A stretch of 25,703 bases of DNA. Origin: Ferruginibacter sp. GTDB taxonomy: Bacteria; Bacteroidota; Bacteroidia; Chitinophagales; Chitinophagaceae. The first letter of the stretch is position 1. The number at the start of each line of letters is the position of its first letter. The stretch spans positions 1-25,703 of the forward strand of contig JANXOQ010000003.1 in assembly GCA_025357775.1 (NCBI GenBank). The letters run 5' to 3'. Of this stretch, positions 16,915-25,620 are shown piece by piece. The notes under the pieces are model-generated. The model was not told the origin of the DNA and did not search any database. It worked only from the letters and a program-made list of their open reading frames with translations. Both the position numbers and the translations under genes were made by a program.

Positions 16915-17592
16915 ATGAAACAAATTTTTACAAAATTTTCAATCATTGCTTTATCATTCACCAGCTTAAATGCTAGCGCACAAATAAAGCTTGGTGTAAC
17001 CGCTGGTACTCAGTTATCTTTTACTAATACTGATTTTATTGAAAAAGCAAAAGCTATAGCTACACCAACTGTAGGAGTTGTAGCTCAGTTTAATTTAGGT
17101 GCAGGGTTGATGTTTCGCCCAAGTGTAAATTATGTACAAGATGGGCTTAAAAGTTTTGAAAGTATAACAACACAAATAGCTCCTTCAATTTCTCAACTTA
17201 CAGAAATTGACACAAAAATAAAAACGCAAAGCCTGCAAATACCTTTAGACGTAGTACTTGGTTTAAAAGCTGGCAACGGTAAATTTTTAATAAGCATTGC
17301 ACCTGTGATAACAATTGGTTTAAACGCCAAGTTTACTCAATTAGAATCTCAAACAACTACAGGTCAAGCTACACAAACCAATCCTATAAGTGGAAACCTT
17401 GAATATAGCGGCGCAAATGCTGTGTTTGAAAGAGTAGACTGGGGTGGTAGATTAGGGCTTGGATACGAATTTAAAAATGGTATTCAATTAAATGCTGCAT
17501 ATAAGGCTGGTTTAAATGATTTGGCAGTAGGGACAGACAAGTATAAAGTGAATAATTTATCATTAACATTATCTTACTTTTTTATAAAGTAA
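16915..17592 (+). CDS. Outer-membrane beta-barrel protein
   Basis: A 225-residue protein from the ATG at 16915 (an 11-codon extension upstream has no support). A signal peptide ends at NASAQ, after which alternating hydrophobic/polar strands run to a C-terminal strand SLTLSYFFIK with aromatic ends, as in PorT/OMP_b-brl (PF13568) proteins. Length, an early GVTAGTQLSF strand and GGRLGLGYEF near the end fit an 8-10-strand barrel. The function is unknown: members act as small outer-membrane barrels or assembly factors. The gene is 147 bp downstream of the sensor kinase and ends in its own terminator, so it is probably a separate transcript. No consensus promoter is clear. Confidence 0.85.
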   Translation: MKQIFTKFSIIALSFTSLNASAQIKLGVTAGTQLSFTNTDFIEKAKAIATPTVGVVAQFNLGAGLMFRPSVNYVQDGLKSFESITTQIAPSISQLTEIDTKIKTQSLQIPLDVVLGLKAGNGKFLISIAPVITIGLNAKFTQLESQTTTGQATQTNPISGNLEYSGANAVFERVDWGGRLGLGYEFKNGIQLNAAYKAGLNDLAVGTDKYKVNNLSLTLSYFFIK

Positions 17593-17611
17593 GTTTTCAG
17601 GGGTTTTTAAG

Positions 17612-17644
17612 AAGAGGATACTTTTATAAGTGTCCTCTTTTTTT
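17612..17644 (+). terminator. Intrinsic terminator of the beta-barrel gene
   Basis: AAGAGGATACTT (17612-17623) pairs with AAGTGTCCTCTT (17628-17639) through 12 base pairs, one of them G-U, around the loop TTAT. A T-run follows. It begins 20 bp past the stop codon. Confidence 0.85.
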
Positions 17645-17738
17645 ACGTTTATACAAGCAAGTATTCCATTTATACAATTGCTTTTGCCATATAAAAAACA
17701 GAATATATTTTACACAAATAAACTAAAGCTTTACTCAA

Positions 17739-19655
17739 ATGAAAAAATTAATAATAGGGTTCACATTGTTATTTTGCTACGCTACAAGTGTACTTACACA
17801 AGCACCTACATGGAGTACAAGCCTTGGTAATATAGGTTTTAATCAAATAAATTATATAAAAAAAGCTGGGACAAGCACGGTTTTAATTTGTACCAATAAT
17901 AAAATATTTGGTGTAAGTGCAAAGGATAAAAAAATAATATGGGAATCTCAAAATTTTACCAACTTAAACGACTCTACGCTTAAGGTACATGCAGGCAAAC
18001 CATACATAACAATAACAGGGAAATCTACCTTTGGTTTGAAAAGAGAATATACTATTCTCAATTCCGAAACTGGTGAAATAGTTTTTAATAATCAAACAGA
18101 AAATGGCAAAGCATCGGAAGAAGTTTTTTTGCAAAAGAAAAATGCTTTTTTAGTATTTGGTAGAGAAGGTAAAGGTGGCTTTGCTAGTTTTCGTAGTTTA
18201 GAAACAGGCAAAGAAACTTGGAAAAAAAGTTTTAATAAAGAAGAGGCAAATGGTAAAGGGTTGTTAGGAAATATAATGAGCTTAGCTGGCACTTTAACTG
18301 GTTTCTTTATGCTAGAAAGTGAGGCTAATAATGATGTAAGCGAAAACATAGTGTTGCATACTTCTAATTTAATATTTTGCTTAGATGGTAATAACGGCAA
18401 TGAACTATGGAGAAAAGATTTTGGTAAAATGCTTTCGTATGCAATAAGAAGCGATGATGGGAAGTATTTATTTGTACAATACAGCGGCAATAAATTTAAT
18501 TACTTAGATATGGCAACAGGAAAGGAAATGCTAGCTAATCCGTTAAAATTTAAATTTTACATTACTAAAGCTACAAAATTAAATGGCGGCTATATGCTCC
18601 TTACAGATAAAGGCTTTAATATTTTGCAAGACGATGGCACATTAAAATTTGATAAAAATGTAGGAAGAGATGTAAGAACATCGGAAGTATGGAAATTAGA
18701 TGATGGTTACATACTTGCAAGCGACCCTAATGAGTTAATACGAAACTCAAGTGAAGAAGCAAAAACCAAATATGGCAAGTTAGATATTCTTAAAGTAAAT
18801 GAAAACGGAGATAAACTATGGACTAAAAGTTTTGGTTTCAATGGTAAAATGTTTATGATAAAATCTGGGTTATTTGTATTTAATGATAACATGGCAGACT
18901 TATATAATTATACAGATGGTGGTTCAATGTGGGAAGGCAAAATAAGATTACAAGGTGAAACAACTTTTGGATATGATAGAGATAGTGCTTCAGTTATAGC
19001 TTACAGTAAAGGAAAAATAGAACGATTTAATTTGGCAGATGGTAGTTATAAAAATATCATTTCAGACTTTAAATTTAAAGAGAAGCTGGCAGATAACGAC
19101 CAAGTATTTGTAAGTGCTATTAAAGAAGGTGTGTTTATGAATTCTAATCAAAACTATGCGTTGGTAAATTATGATGGAACAGTTATTTACAACAAAACTC
19201 TTGTAGATGCATCTGGAGTAAGCAGGCGTTTAAAAAAAGGAATACTCTTGGTAAGTGGCATAGTAGAACTTGTAGGTGCAGTAAAAATGGAAAGCGCAAA
19301 ATATGATTATGCGAAAGGAATTAAAGATGGCACTATGACAAATGAACAAGCACAAAGGCTTGAAGAAAGATATAAGAAAGGCGACAAAATTCTAAGCATA
19401 GGAAAAGTAGGTGAAGGAGCTTACGACTTCTTAAACTCGTTTGACAAAAAAGGCACTTTGAGTTGGCAAACCTACACAACGCTTACCAACACAGGCTCTG
19501 GTATATCCGCAGTAGTAATTGATAAAGCTACTGGCAATGAAAAAAAGAGAGTAAAAATAAATGATAAAAACCCAATAACTTATGTAGATGATGTTACCAA
19601 TACTTTATACATTGTAACAACATTGTTAGAACTAAAAGTGTTTGATCTAAATTAA
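17739..19655 (+). CDS. Secreted PQQ-like beta-propeller protein
   Basis: A 638-residue protein with a signal peptide (about 1-21, ending VLTQ). The body is repeats of the PQQ/WD40-like type: short strands ending in a turn such as DAKTGKxxW, seen here as SAKDKKIIWES, SLETGKETWKK and DGNNGNELWRKDF. It is most likely a periplasmic or surface scaffold; no PQQ-binding or dehydrogenase residues are apparent. Two non-propeller segments stand out: a hydrophobic stretch near 177-193 (GNIMSLAGTLTGFFML) and a hydrophobic-then-charged helical stretch near 498-560 (KGILLVSGIVELVGAV and beyond). These look like insertions between blades. The stop is 19 bp before the next gene, so the two are probably co-transcribed. 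Confidence 0.8.
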   Translation: MKKLIIGFTLLFCYATSVLTQAPTWSTSLGNIGFNQINYIKKAGTSTVLICTNNKIFGVSAKDKKIIWESQNFTNLNDSTLKVHAGKPYITITGKSTFGLKREYTILNSETGEIVFNNQTENGKASEEVFLQKKNAFLVFGREGKGGFASFRSLETGKETWKKSFNKEEANGKGLLGNIMSLAGTLTGFFMLESEANNDVSENIVLHTSNLIFCLDGNNGNELWRKDFGKMLSYAIRSDDGKYLFVQYSGNKFNYLDMATGKEMLANPLKFKFYITKATKLNGGYMLLTDKGFNILQDDGTLKFDKNVGRDVRTSEVWKLDDGYILASDPNELIRNSSEEAKTKYGKLDILKVNENGDKLWTKSFGFNGKMFMIKSGLFVFNDNMADLYNYTDGGSMWEGKIRLQGETTFGYDRDSASVIAYSKGKIERFNLADGSYKNIISDFKFKEKLADNDQVFVSAIKEGVFMNSNQNYALVNYDGTVIYNKTLVDASGVSRRLKKGILLVSGIVELVGAVKMESAKYDYAKGIKDGTMTNEQAQRLEERYKKGDKILSIGKVGEGAYDFLNSFDKKGTLSWQTYTTLTNTGSGISAVVIDKATGNEKKRVKINDKNPITYVDDVTNTLYIVTTLLELKVFDLN

Positions 19656-19674
19656 AACGATAAAATATATTAGC

Positions 19675-21174
19675 ATGAAATGGTATTTTCTTTTTTGCAT
19701 ATTAGTATTTAACAATTCGGGAAATGCGCAGATTAAAAAAATAATTGTATTAGAAGAAAAATTTAAGAACCTTAACAAATGGACAATTGAATCCAACAGC
19801 CCTGATCAATTTAAACTAAAAAGAGGAAGTTTATGGATAGATAATACACCTTCATTAAGTAATAAAGGAGGTAATAGGATAAGCAGAATATCTATACGTT
19901 TGAAAACTAAAATTGCTTGCAACTTTCAAGCAAGTGCTATTTTTAGTTTTCCTTGCATGAGCAATTCTGATACTACATATTTTCTTTTATTGTCCAATGA
20001 TGCAGAAAGTCCTTTAAAGTCTATTCATAACTACATGAATATTACACAAGATATGCTAGGGCTTTATGCTGTGGGTTCTGGCTTTAAAGATTCTGTAGAT
20101 ATAAGGGTTATCAATATTCAAAATAAATTTAGGCAGATTATCAATTACAATAATAGAATAAGAATTCCTGTAAACAAATCGTTTGATATTACAATGAAAC
20201 TTTAGTATGATGAACAATTAGAAATAGAGGTAAAAGAACAGTTTTCTAAATATACCTATAAAGCATTATCAATGGGATTAAACAATAATCCCAAAAATCA
20301 TACGTATGAGTATTTAAGCAACATCAATATTGTAGCTAATCATTTTTCGGAAAATTATAAAGCAGGTGAAAAGCCAAAACAAACTTTTGTTTCTTTAGAT
20401 GATGTTGTGGTAGAAGATAAACATTATTTAGAATGCAAAAAGTCTGCAGAAGGAGTGCAAGTGCCTCAAGTGAAATGCAATATTGCATTGGCAAGAATAA
20501 GTGGAAAATCTGTAACAGGCGAAACTAGTTTGTTGGTAGATGGGGATGCACATTGCAGCCAATATGATAAAATAGATTTATATGCTTCATTAGATACATC
20601 AGAATATATTGGTAAAACACAAATACCGCATATTATTACAATTGTGTACCCTAATGGTAAGAACATTTTGGTACCTTGTCTTAAAACAAATTTTATTGCA
20701 GAAGAAGTGGGAGTTTATACGATAATAATGTCGTTTAATAAAGAGGCTGGCAGCTGCGGCACTTTTTCGAAATATTTATATGTAATAGAAAGGCCTAAGC
20801 CTGTATTGCAAAATCTTGTGCAGATAGAAGCGTATAAAGATATTAATTGTAATGAAATAAAGGATATAAAAGAAGCATATGTTTATAATTATACATTAAA
20901 AATTAAAAACTTGCAAACAAATGCCATTACTACTTTTGATAGAAATACCAGAATTATTTTAGCAGATTTAGCAGAAGACCAGTATGAATTAGAATTTTTA
21001 GTGGCTAACAAATCGGGTATGAGAAAACGAGTAGTAAAAGTTGTAAAAATTAACAACACTACTAAGCTATTAGAAATAAAAATAAACAACTGCGAAATTG
21101 TAAAAGAAGTGGAAACTAAACTCAACGTATTATACAATAAACAATTACATAACAGTCCAATCTTTTCAAAATAA
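19675..21174 (+). pseudogene. Secreted beta-rich protein interrupted by one in-frame TAG
   Basis: The frame opens at 19675 with a signal peptide (about residues 1-18, ending GNAQ). It stops at TAG 20203-20205, then continues in the same frame, with no other stop, to TAA at 21172-21174; without the TAG it would be a 499-residue protein. The first part (LEEKFKNLNKWTIE and later strands) resembles a laminin/concanavalin-like glycan-binding sandwich. The sequence around the stop, ITMKL-stop-YDEQLEIEV, is one continuous strand pair of that fold, so the TAG lies inside a domain. A single change from AAG (Lys) would explain it. The rest comprises one or two further beta-sandwich domains with paired cysteines. 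Reinitiation at ATG 20272 would leave half a domain. It could be a true pseudogene, a sequencing error or readthrough. Confidence 0.8.
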
Positions 21175-21625
21175 GATGTACTCAAAACTGCATATGATTT
21201 TGACAATTGTATTTGTTAATTTTTTTGTTATATTTATAAAGGAGTCACTGATTTACTTGCCCTCATTGGTGCTTTGAACCTGAGTAAACCATTATGTTTT
21301 ATTTAATAACTATTCATATATTTTGGTAACTCAATCATATATTTGACTTAATGAGTTAAAAAATAAACAAATGCCTCGTTTGGTGTTCCCCTAAAAATTA
21401 GTGTTTTCAAATAATAATATTAAAGCCATAAAACCAAGGAAACTTCTAACGCTACTTTGCAGTGATAGTAATCGCATAAACTCAATATTATCAGCTTTTG
21501 TAGCATTACAACGTTAACCAATTTATGCAATTACATAATTTTCACTAACTTTACTTTTTTTGTGCAGTTTGGTATTGCATATTGCTATGTTAAACTGCTA
21601 TTTTTAAAACTATTAATATTTTATT
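21175..21625. other. 451-bp intergenic region before the HNH gene
   Basis: AT-rich with many stops in all frames. A 7-bp inverted repeat GCAGTTT/AAACTGC (near 21566 and 21592) lies just upstream of the endonuclease gene. I see no RNA gene, repeat array or clear promoter. Confidence 0.5.
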
Positions 21626-22384
21626 ATGCCTATAAACTTTAGTGGAGAAAAATGGAAACCAGTAGAAATAAAAATTGAGCATAGCAATACCAATCGCTTG
21701 GAAGTTTCAAATTTTGGAAGGGTGCGTAGTATCAATGCAACTTCTAACTATAACATATTAGAAGGTTCAATGATAAATGGGTATAAAATAATTAGATGTA
21801 AATTTTACGCTAAAAGAACTGAAGAAGAAAGTAAAAAATTATTGGAACATCGAAATGTAATTATAAAATTTGAAAGGAAAATAGATCAAATTGAAATGTA
21901 TGGTGAAAGTAAAGCTGATATAAAAGAAGCGAGGATACATCTTAGAGGTTTAAGAGAAACCCAAAGACAAAAAGTAGCAGAAGATTTAAAAAATAGGGCT
22001 ACAAATTTTCATTGGCTAATACATAGATTAGTAGCAAATACTTTTTTAAAGCCCCCAACTTTAGACCAAACCATAGTTTCGCACTTAGATTATAACAAAA
22101 TCAATAATAAGGCTAGTAACCTTAAATGGATGACAAGGGCTGAAAACTTAGCGCATCAAAAAGGAAGCCCAAACGTAATTGCAGAGTTAGAGAACAGGCG
22201 TGAAACAGTAAGAAAAAATGGAGGTGTTACAAAACTAACCGTTACCAAAGTAATGTTACTTAAAAAATTAATAAATGAGGGTAAAGACATAAAGGCTTTA
22301 GTAAAACAATTTAAAGTAACTGATACACAAATTTTAAGAATAAAGCGTGGAGAAAACTGGAGTGATATACCTGCCGCTAAATAG
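21626..22384 (+). CDS. NUMOD4 and HNH_3 endonuclease-like protein
   Basis: A 252-residue protein. Residues 8-36 (EKWKPVEI, then LEVSNFGRVRSI) are a NUMOD4 domain, a DNA-contact module of homing and phage endonucleases. Residues 129-176 form an HNH_3 core: H133-R-L-V-A, S152-H153-L-D155-x-N, N160-N161, N165-L-K-W168. H153 is in place, but the residue before it is Ser where Asn is usual (VNHxD). Between the two domains sits a charged insert (about 61-125) that looks like a coiled coil. The C-terminus (204-248) reads as a helix-turn-helix. It may be a solitary homing-type nuclease or a domesticated DNA-binding regulator. It is not inside an intron or intein that I can see. Confidence 0.85.
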   Translation: MPINFSGEKWKPVEIKIEHSNTNRLEVSNFGRVRSINATSNYNILEGSMINGYKIIRCKFYAKRTEEESKKLLEHRNVIIKFERKIDQIEMYGESKADIKEARIHLRGLRETQRQKVAEDLKNRATNFHWLIHRLVANTFLKPPTLDQTIVSHLDYNKINNKASNLKWMTRAENLAHQKGSPNVIAELENRRETVRKNGGVTKLTVTKVMLLKKLINEGKDIKALVKQFKVTDTQILRIKRGENWSDIPAAK

Positions 22385-22418
22385 TATTTAAATAGTGTGT
22401 AAAAATTTGTGTTGTAAT

Positions 22419-22434
22419 AATTTTTTAAAAAATT
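22419..22434. repeat. 16-nt A/T palindrome between convergent genes
   Basis: AATTTTTTAAAAAATT lies between the endonuclease gene and mqnE, which converge. It may help end both transcripts, but it has no G/C pairs. Confidence 0.35.
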
Positions 22435-22439
22435 GATTT

Positions 22440-23564
22440 CTAAAATACATTTAATTCATTATACAAGGTATCTCTTTCTACAGCGGTTCGTTTTACTTGT
22501 TTTATAAGCATCACAAGTTCTTCTGTAGTCATTGTTGGAGACTGCTCCTCACTACCAGCCATGCTATATATTTTAGTTGAGTCATCTATAGTACCATCAA
22601 TATCATTTACCCCAAAAGATAAACTTAGCTGTGCATTTTGCCTACCAAGCATTGGCCAATATGCTTTAATGTGAGAAAAATTATCTAAGTAAATTCTTGC
22701 AATTGCATACATACGCATATCTTCTGTGATAGTACTTTCTGCTATATGGCTCATATCATTGTTGCTATTGCGAAATTTTAGAGGAATAAAAGTATTAAAA
22801 CCTTTGGTCTTATCTTGCAAATTCCTCAGTTTATTCATGTGGTCTATACGATGTTCATATTTTTCAATATGACCATAAAGCATAGTTGCATTGGTGTGCA
22901 TATCTAGCTTATGTGCAGTTTCGTGTATGTGTAACCAACCTTCACCTGTTACTTTATCAGCAGCTATTTCTTTACGAATATCTTCATGAAAAATTTCTGC
23001 ACCACCGCCAGGCAATGATTGTAGCCCTGCATTTTTTAAAGCTAGCATTCCTTCTTCCACCGTCATTTTAGCTTTGCGAAACATATAATCCAATTCTACA
23101 GCAGTAAAACCCTTTACATGCAAGCTAGGCCTATGCGCATGTATTTTTTGTATTAACTCAATAAAATATGCCATATTCATTTTTGGGTGCACGCCGCCTA
23201 CAATATGTACTTCTGTAATCGGTTTGCCGTCATAGGTTTTTACAATATCCAGCATTTGGTCTATGCTTAGCTCCCAGCCCTCTTCTTTGTGCGCATATAA
23301 TTTTGAATAAGAACAAAATTTACAACTAAATACACAAACATTGGTCGGCTCAATATGAAAATTTCTATTAAAATATGTTTTATTGCCATGCAGTTTTTCT
23401 CTGATAGAATTAGCCAAAGCACCTACAAATGGTAAATCTGCTTTTTCAAAAAGTACCAAACAATCTTCATCTGATATTCTAATGCCATCTTTTACTTTTT
23501 GGGCAATTTTGGCTAATAAAACATTTTTTGTGGCGTTAATAATTATATCTAAAGAATTAGTCAT
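22440..23564 (-). CDS. mqnE: Aminofutalosine synthase MqnE
   Basis: A 374-residue radical-SAM enzyme of the futalosine route to menaquinone. MqnE joins the chorismate-derived enolpyruvyl benzoate to the 5'-deoxyadenosyl radical to form aminofutalosine. The [4Fe-4S] motif is C77-x3-C81-x2-C84 (NVCVFSCKFCSYSK). EVHIVGGVHPKM and LQSLPGGGAEIFHEDIRKEI are landmarks that favour MqnE over MqnC or the CofG/CofH relatives. Length is normal and the enzyme is cytoplasmic. A TAAATTTG -7 box (23585-23578, minus strand) sits 13 bases before the ATG. It shares strand with the SpmA/SpmB-type gene upstream, but the 116-bp gap and own -7 box suggest a separate transcript. No other menaquinone gene is in the window. 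Confidence 0.93.
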   Translation of the reverse strand: MTNSLDIIINATKNVLLAKIAQKVKDGIRISDEDCLVLFEKADLPFVGALANSIREKLHGNKTYFNRNFHIEPTNVCVFSCKFCSYSKLYAHKEEGWELSIDQMLDIVKTYDGKPITEVHIVGGVHPKMNMAYFIELIQKIHAHRPSLHVKGFTAVELDYMFRKAKMTVEEGMLALKNAGLQSLPGGGAEIFHEDIRKEIAADKVTGEGWLHIHETAHKLDMHTNATMLYGHIEKYEHRIDHMNKLRNLQDKTKGFNTFIPLKFRNSNNDMSHIAESTITEDMRMYAIARIYLDNFSHIKAYWPMLGRQNAQLSLSFGVNDIDGTIDDSTKIYSMAGSEEQSPTMTTEELVMLIKQVKRTAVERDTLYNELNVF

Positions 23565-23577
23565 ATTATAATTTTTG

Positions 23578-23585
23578 CAAATTTA
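23578..23585 (-). promoter_or_regulatory. Candidate -7 box of mqnE
   Basis: The minus strand reads TAAATTTG, matching TAnnTTTG fully; no good TTG lies at the -33 distance. The transcript leader would be under 15 bases. Confidence 0.4.
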
Positions 23586-23680
23586 CGAAAGTACAAATGA
23601 GTAGGGATTGATTTAAGCATATTTATAATAAACGCAAAAGGAAATTGTGAGCAAATAAAATTTAAAAATATTTTAAATAT

Positions 23681-25084
23681 CTACCCAAAGAAAAAATAAC
23701 AAAGAATAATAGAAGTTATAATACCTACCAAATCTGCCAGCAACATAGCGCCAACGGCGTACCTAGTATTTTTTACACCTACTGCGCCAAAATATACCGC
23801 CACTACGTAAAAAGTAGTATCAGAAGACCCTTGTAAAATGCAAGATAATCTGCCTGCAAAAGAATCTGGTGTTGTACCCATTGCAGAAACCATCATACCC
23901 CTTGCAGCACCACCACTAAAAGGTTTTACGAGTGCTGTAGGTAAGCCATCTACAAAACGGGTATCTAAACCAATAGCTGTAAAAAATGTGCGGAGTCCAT
24001 CTAAGATAATATCGAAAACGCCGCTTGTTCGAAGTAAAGAAATTGCTACTAACATTCCTACCAAATAAGGAATGATTCTAATAGCAGTTTCAAAGCCACC
24101 TTTTGCACCAGTAATAAATGAGTCAAATACATCTATTTTTTTATAAATACCTCCAAGTACAATTAAAATAAATATGAGCAGTATTAAACCATTGCTTAAT
24201 GCGCCAGAAAAAAATTGTAGGCTATCTGTATCTAAGGTTTTTAGATAAATTAGCAGTAATAAAATGATACCCGTAATACCAAATACCCAAAGCAAAATGG
24301 CAGGCTGAAATACATTTATTTTTTGCTTAAATGAGATTATAAGCATGGCTGCAATAGTAGCTACAAAAGTTGCTATCATGCAGGGTATAAAAATATCTAA
24401 CGGGTTTGAAGCTTTGGCAGCTGCACGCAGTGCTATAATGCTTACTGGTATAAGCGTAAGACCGCTTGCGTGCAAGCATAAAAACATTATTTGTGCATTG
24501 CTGGCTTTATCTTTTTCTGCATTTAAAGTTTGCAAACTTTCCATTGCTTTTATACCAAAAGGAGTTGCTGCATTATCTAATCCTAATAAATTTGCCGAAA
24601 AATTCATCATCATATGCCCTACCGCTGGATGCCCTTTTGGAACATCAGGGAAAATTTTTGAAAAGAAAGGACTTATTATTCTGCTTAATAAATTAATACC
24701 GCCTGCATTTTCTGCAATAGATAAAAAGCCCATAAATAATGCCAACAAGCCAATGAGCCCAATACATAGCTTTACGGCACTATCACAGGTTTCTACAACT
24801 CCATTGGCAGCTTGTATTTTATAAGTGAAATATTTACCATCTGCTTTTTTTATGGTGCTAAGACCATTGTTTGTGTCTATCTTTTTTAATAAAAGCGATG
24901 CTGCAATTTTTGTATCTATTTGTGTAGAGTCTTTTGTAAAAACTTTTATAGTATCACCAGCTTTACCAGTAACCATATTGGTAAAAATATTTTTATTGCC
25001 AAAGTTGGGAAAAATAAAACCTTTTATGCAAGCTAGACTTATTGCTAAAATTATAAATGCAGACCAAATACGAGATAATGCCAT
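23681..25084 (-). CDS. SpmA/SpmB-type nucleoside recognition membrane protein
   Basis: A 467-residue integral membrane protein. The N-terminal half, after a signal-anchor helix and a soluble loop (about 25-100), matches the SpmA Gate domain, with NFSANLLGLDNAATP at 161-175. The C-terminal half matches SpmB, with GGFETAIRIIPYLVGML near 329-345, V386-K-P-F-S-G-G-A-A-R at 386-395 and QGSSDTTFY at 418-426. In Bacillus, spmA and spmB are two genes needed for spore core dehydration; in non-sporulating Bacteroidota a single fused protein is common and its transport role is unknown. About nine or ten membrane helices are visible. The soluble 25-100 loop, with its repeated Thr/Lys/Asp pattern, is not part of SpmA and may lie in the periplasm. 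Confidence 0.85.
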   Translation of the reverse strand: MALSRIWSAFIILAISLACIKGFIFPNFGNKNIFTNMVTGKAGDTIKVFTKDSTQIDTKIAASLLLKKIDTNNGLSTIKKADGKYFTYKIQAANGVVETCDSAVKLCIGLIGLLALFMGFLSIAENAGGINLLSRIISPFFSKIFPDVPKGHPAVGHMMMNFSANLLGLDNAATPFGIKAMESLQTLNAEKDKASNAQIMFLCLHASGLTLIPVSIIALRAAAKASNPLDIFIPCMIATFVATIAAMLIISFKQKINVFQPAILLWVFGITGIILLLLIYLKTLDTDSLQFFSGALSNGLILLIFILIVLGGIYKKIDVFDSFITGAKGGFETAIRIIPYLVGMLVAISLLRTSGVFDIILDGLRTFFTAIGLDTRFVDGLPTALVKPFSGGAARGMMVSAMGTTPDSFAGRLSCILQGSSDTTFYVVAVYFGAVGVKNTRYAVGAMLLADLVGIITSIILCYFFFG

Positions 25085-25473
25085 TAAGTTAGATTTTTTA
25101 CTTTTTTATTTTAGAAGTGAGTGTAAGGATTAAGATTTATGCATAAATAATTTTGTAAATTATGAATTTAATTTTAAATGTTTTAAATAGTTTTTCTTCA
25201 TCGCCTAAGGCCTTCCTTCGATATTTTATGTAGAGGGTTAAGCACAATATTATTAAAATTATTATCCAATAGGTTTTACACTATTTTGTGCAATGCATTG
25301 CATATAGAATGATAAGGCTAGATTTTACTAATTGGAAATTTTTTATTTTATTACTGCGTTATCTAATACATAATTAAAGATGAATAGAGATGTATTGATA
25401 AAATGTGCGACGCCTATGAAGATGACCATAGCTGCTTCTTTGCCTGCTTACAAATATTTATAAAAGCGAAGCT
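25085..25473. other. Intergenic region before the SpmA/SpmB-type gene
   Basis: AT-rich with no convincing frame. It includes a 14-bp palindrome TGCAATGCATTGCA (25289-25302) and no full TAnnTTTG promoter upstream of the gene that starts at 25084. Nothing else is supported. Confidence 0.5.
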
Positions 25474-25620
25474 TTATTTTTTTTCTAATAGCATATCGCT
25501 GTAAGAATTTTTAATAAAGTCGCTTGCTGGTATTTGAAAAAAATTTGCATAATAGTTACACTGTTCTTGCAATTTTTCTTTTTCAACACTTCCGTTATTA
25601 TCTATTGCTTCTACTTCTAT
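25474..25620 (-). pseudogene. 3' end of an unidentified gene, cut at the composition break
   Basis: The last 48 codons of an AT-rich frame on the minus strand end with TAA at 25476-25474. They encode IEVEAIDNNGSVEKEKL, then a helix-like NYYANFFQIPASDFIKNSYSD and a Lys-rich tail. I do not recognise the family. The frame can be extended into the GC-rich segment beyond 25620, but that extension (ASRRTRHYQIREGN) is the wrong frame of a glycerol kinase fragment and is not part of the gene. The true 5' part has been replaced or lost at the junction. Confidence 0.6.

Noticed and set aside
24345..24824. 159-codon plus-strand frame opposite the SpmA/SpmB-type gene
   Set aside because: It is the complement of a well-supported membrane protein gene; its residues only mirror that gene's codon pattern.
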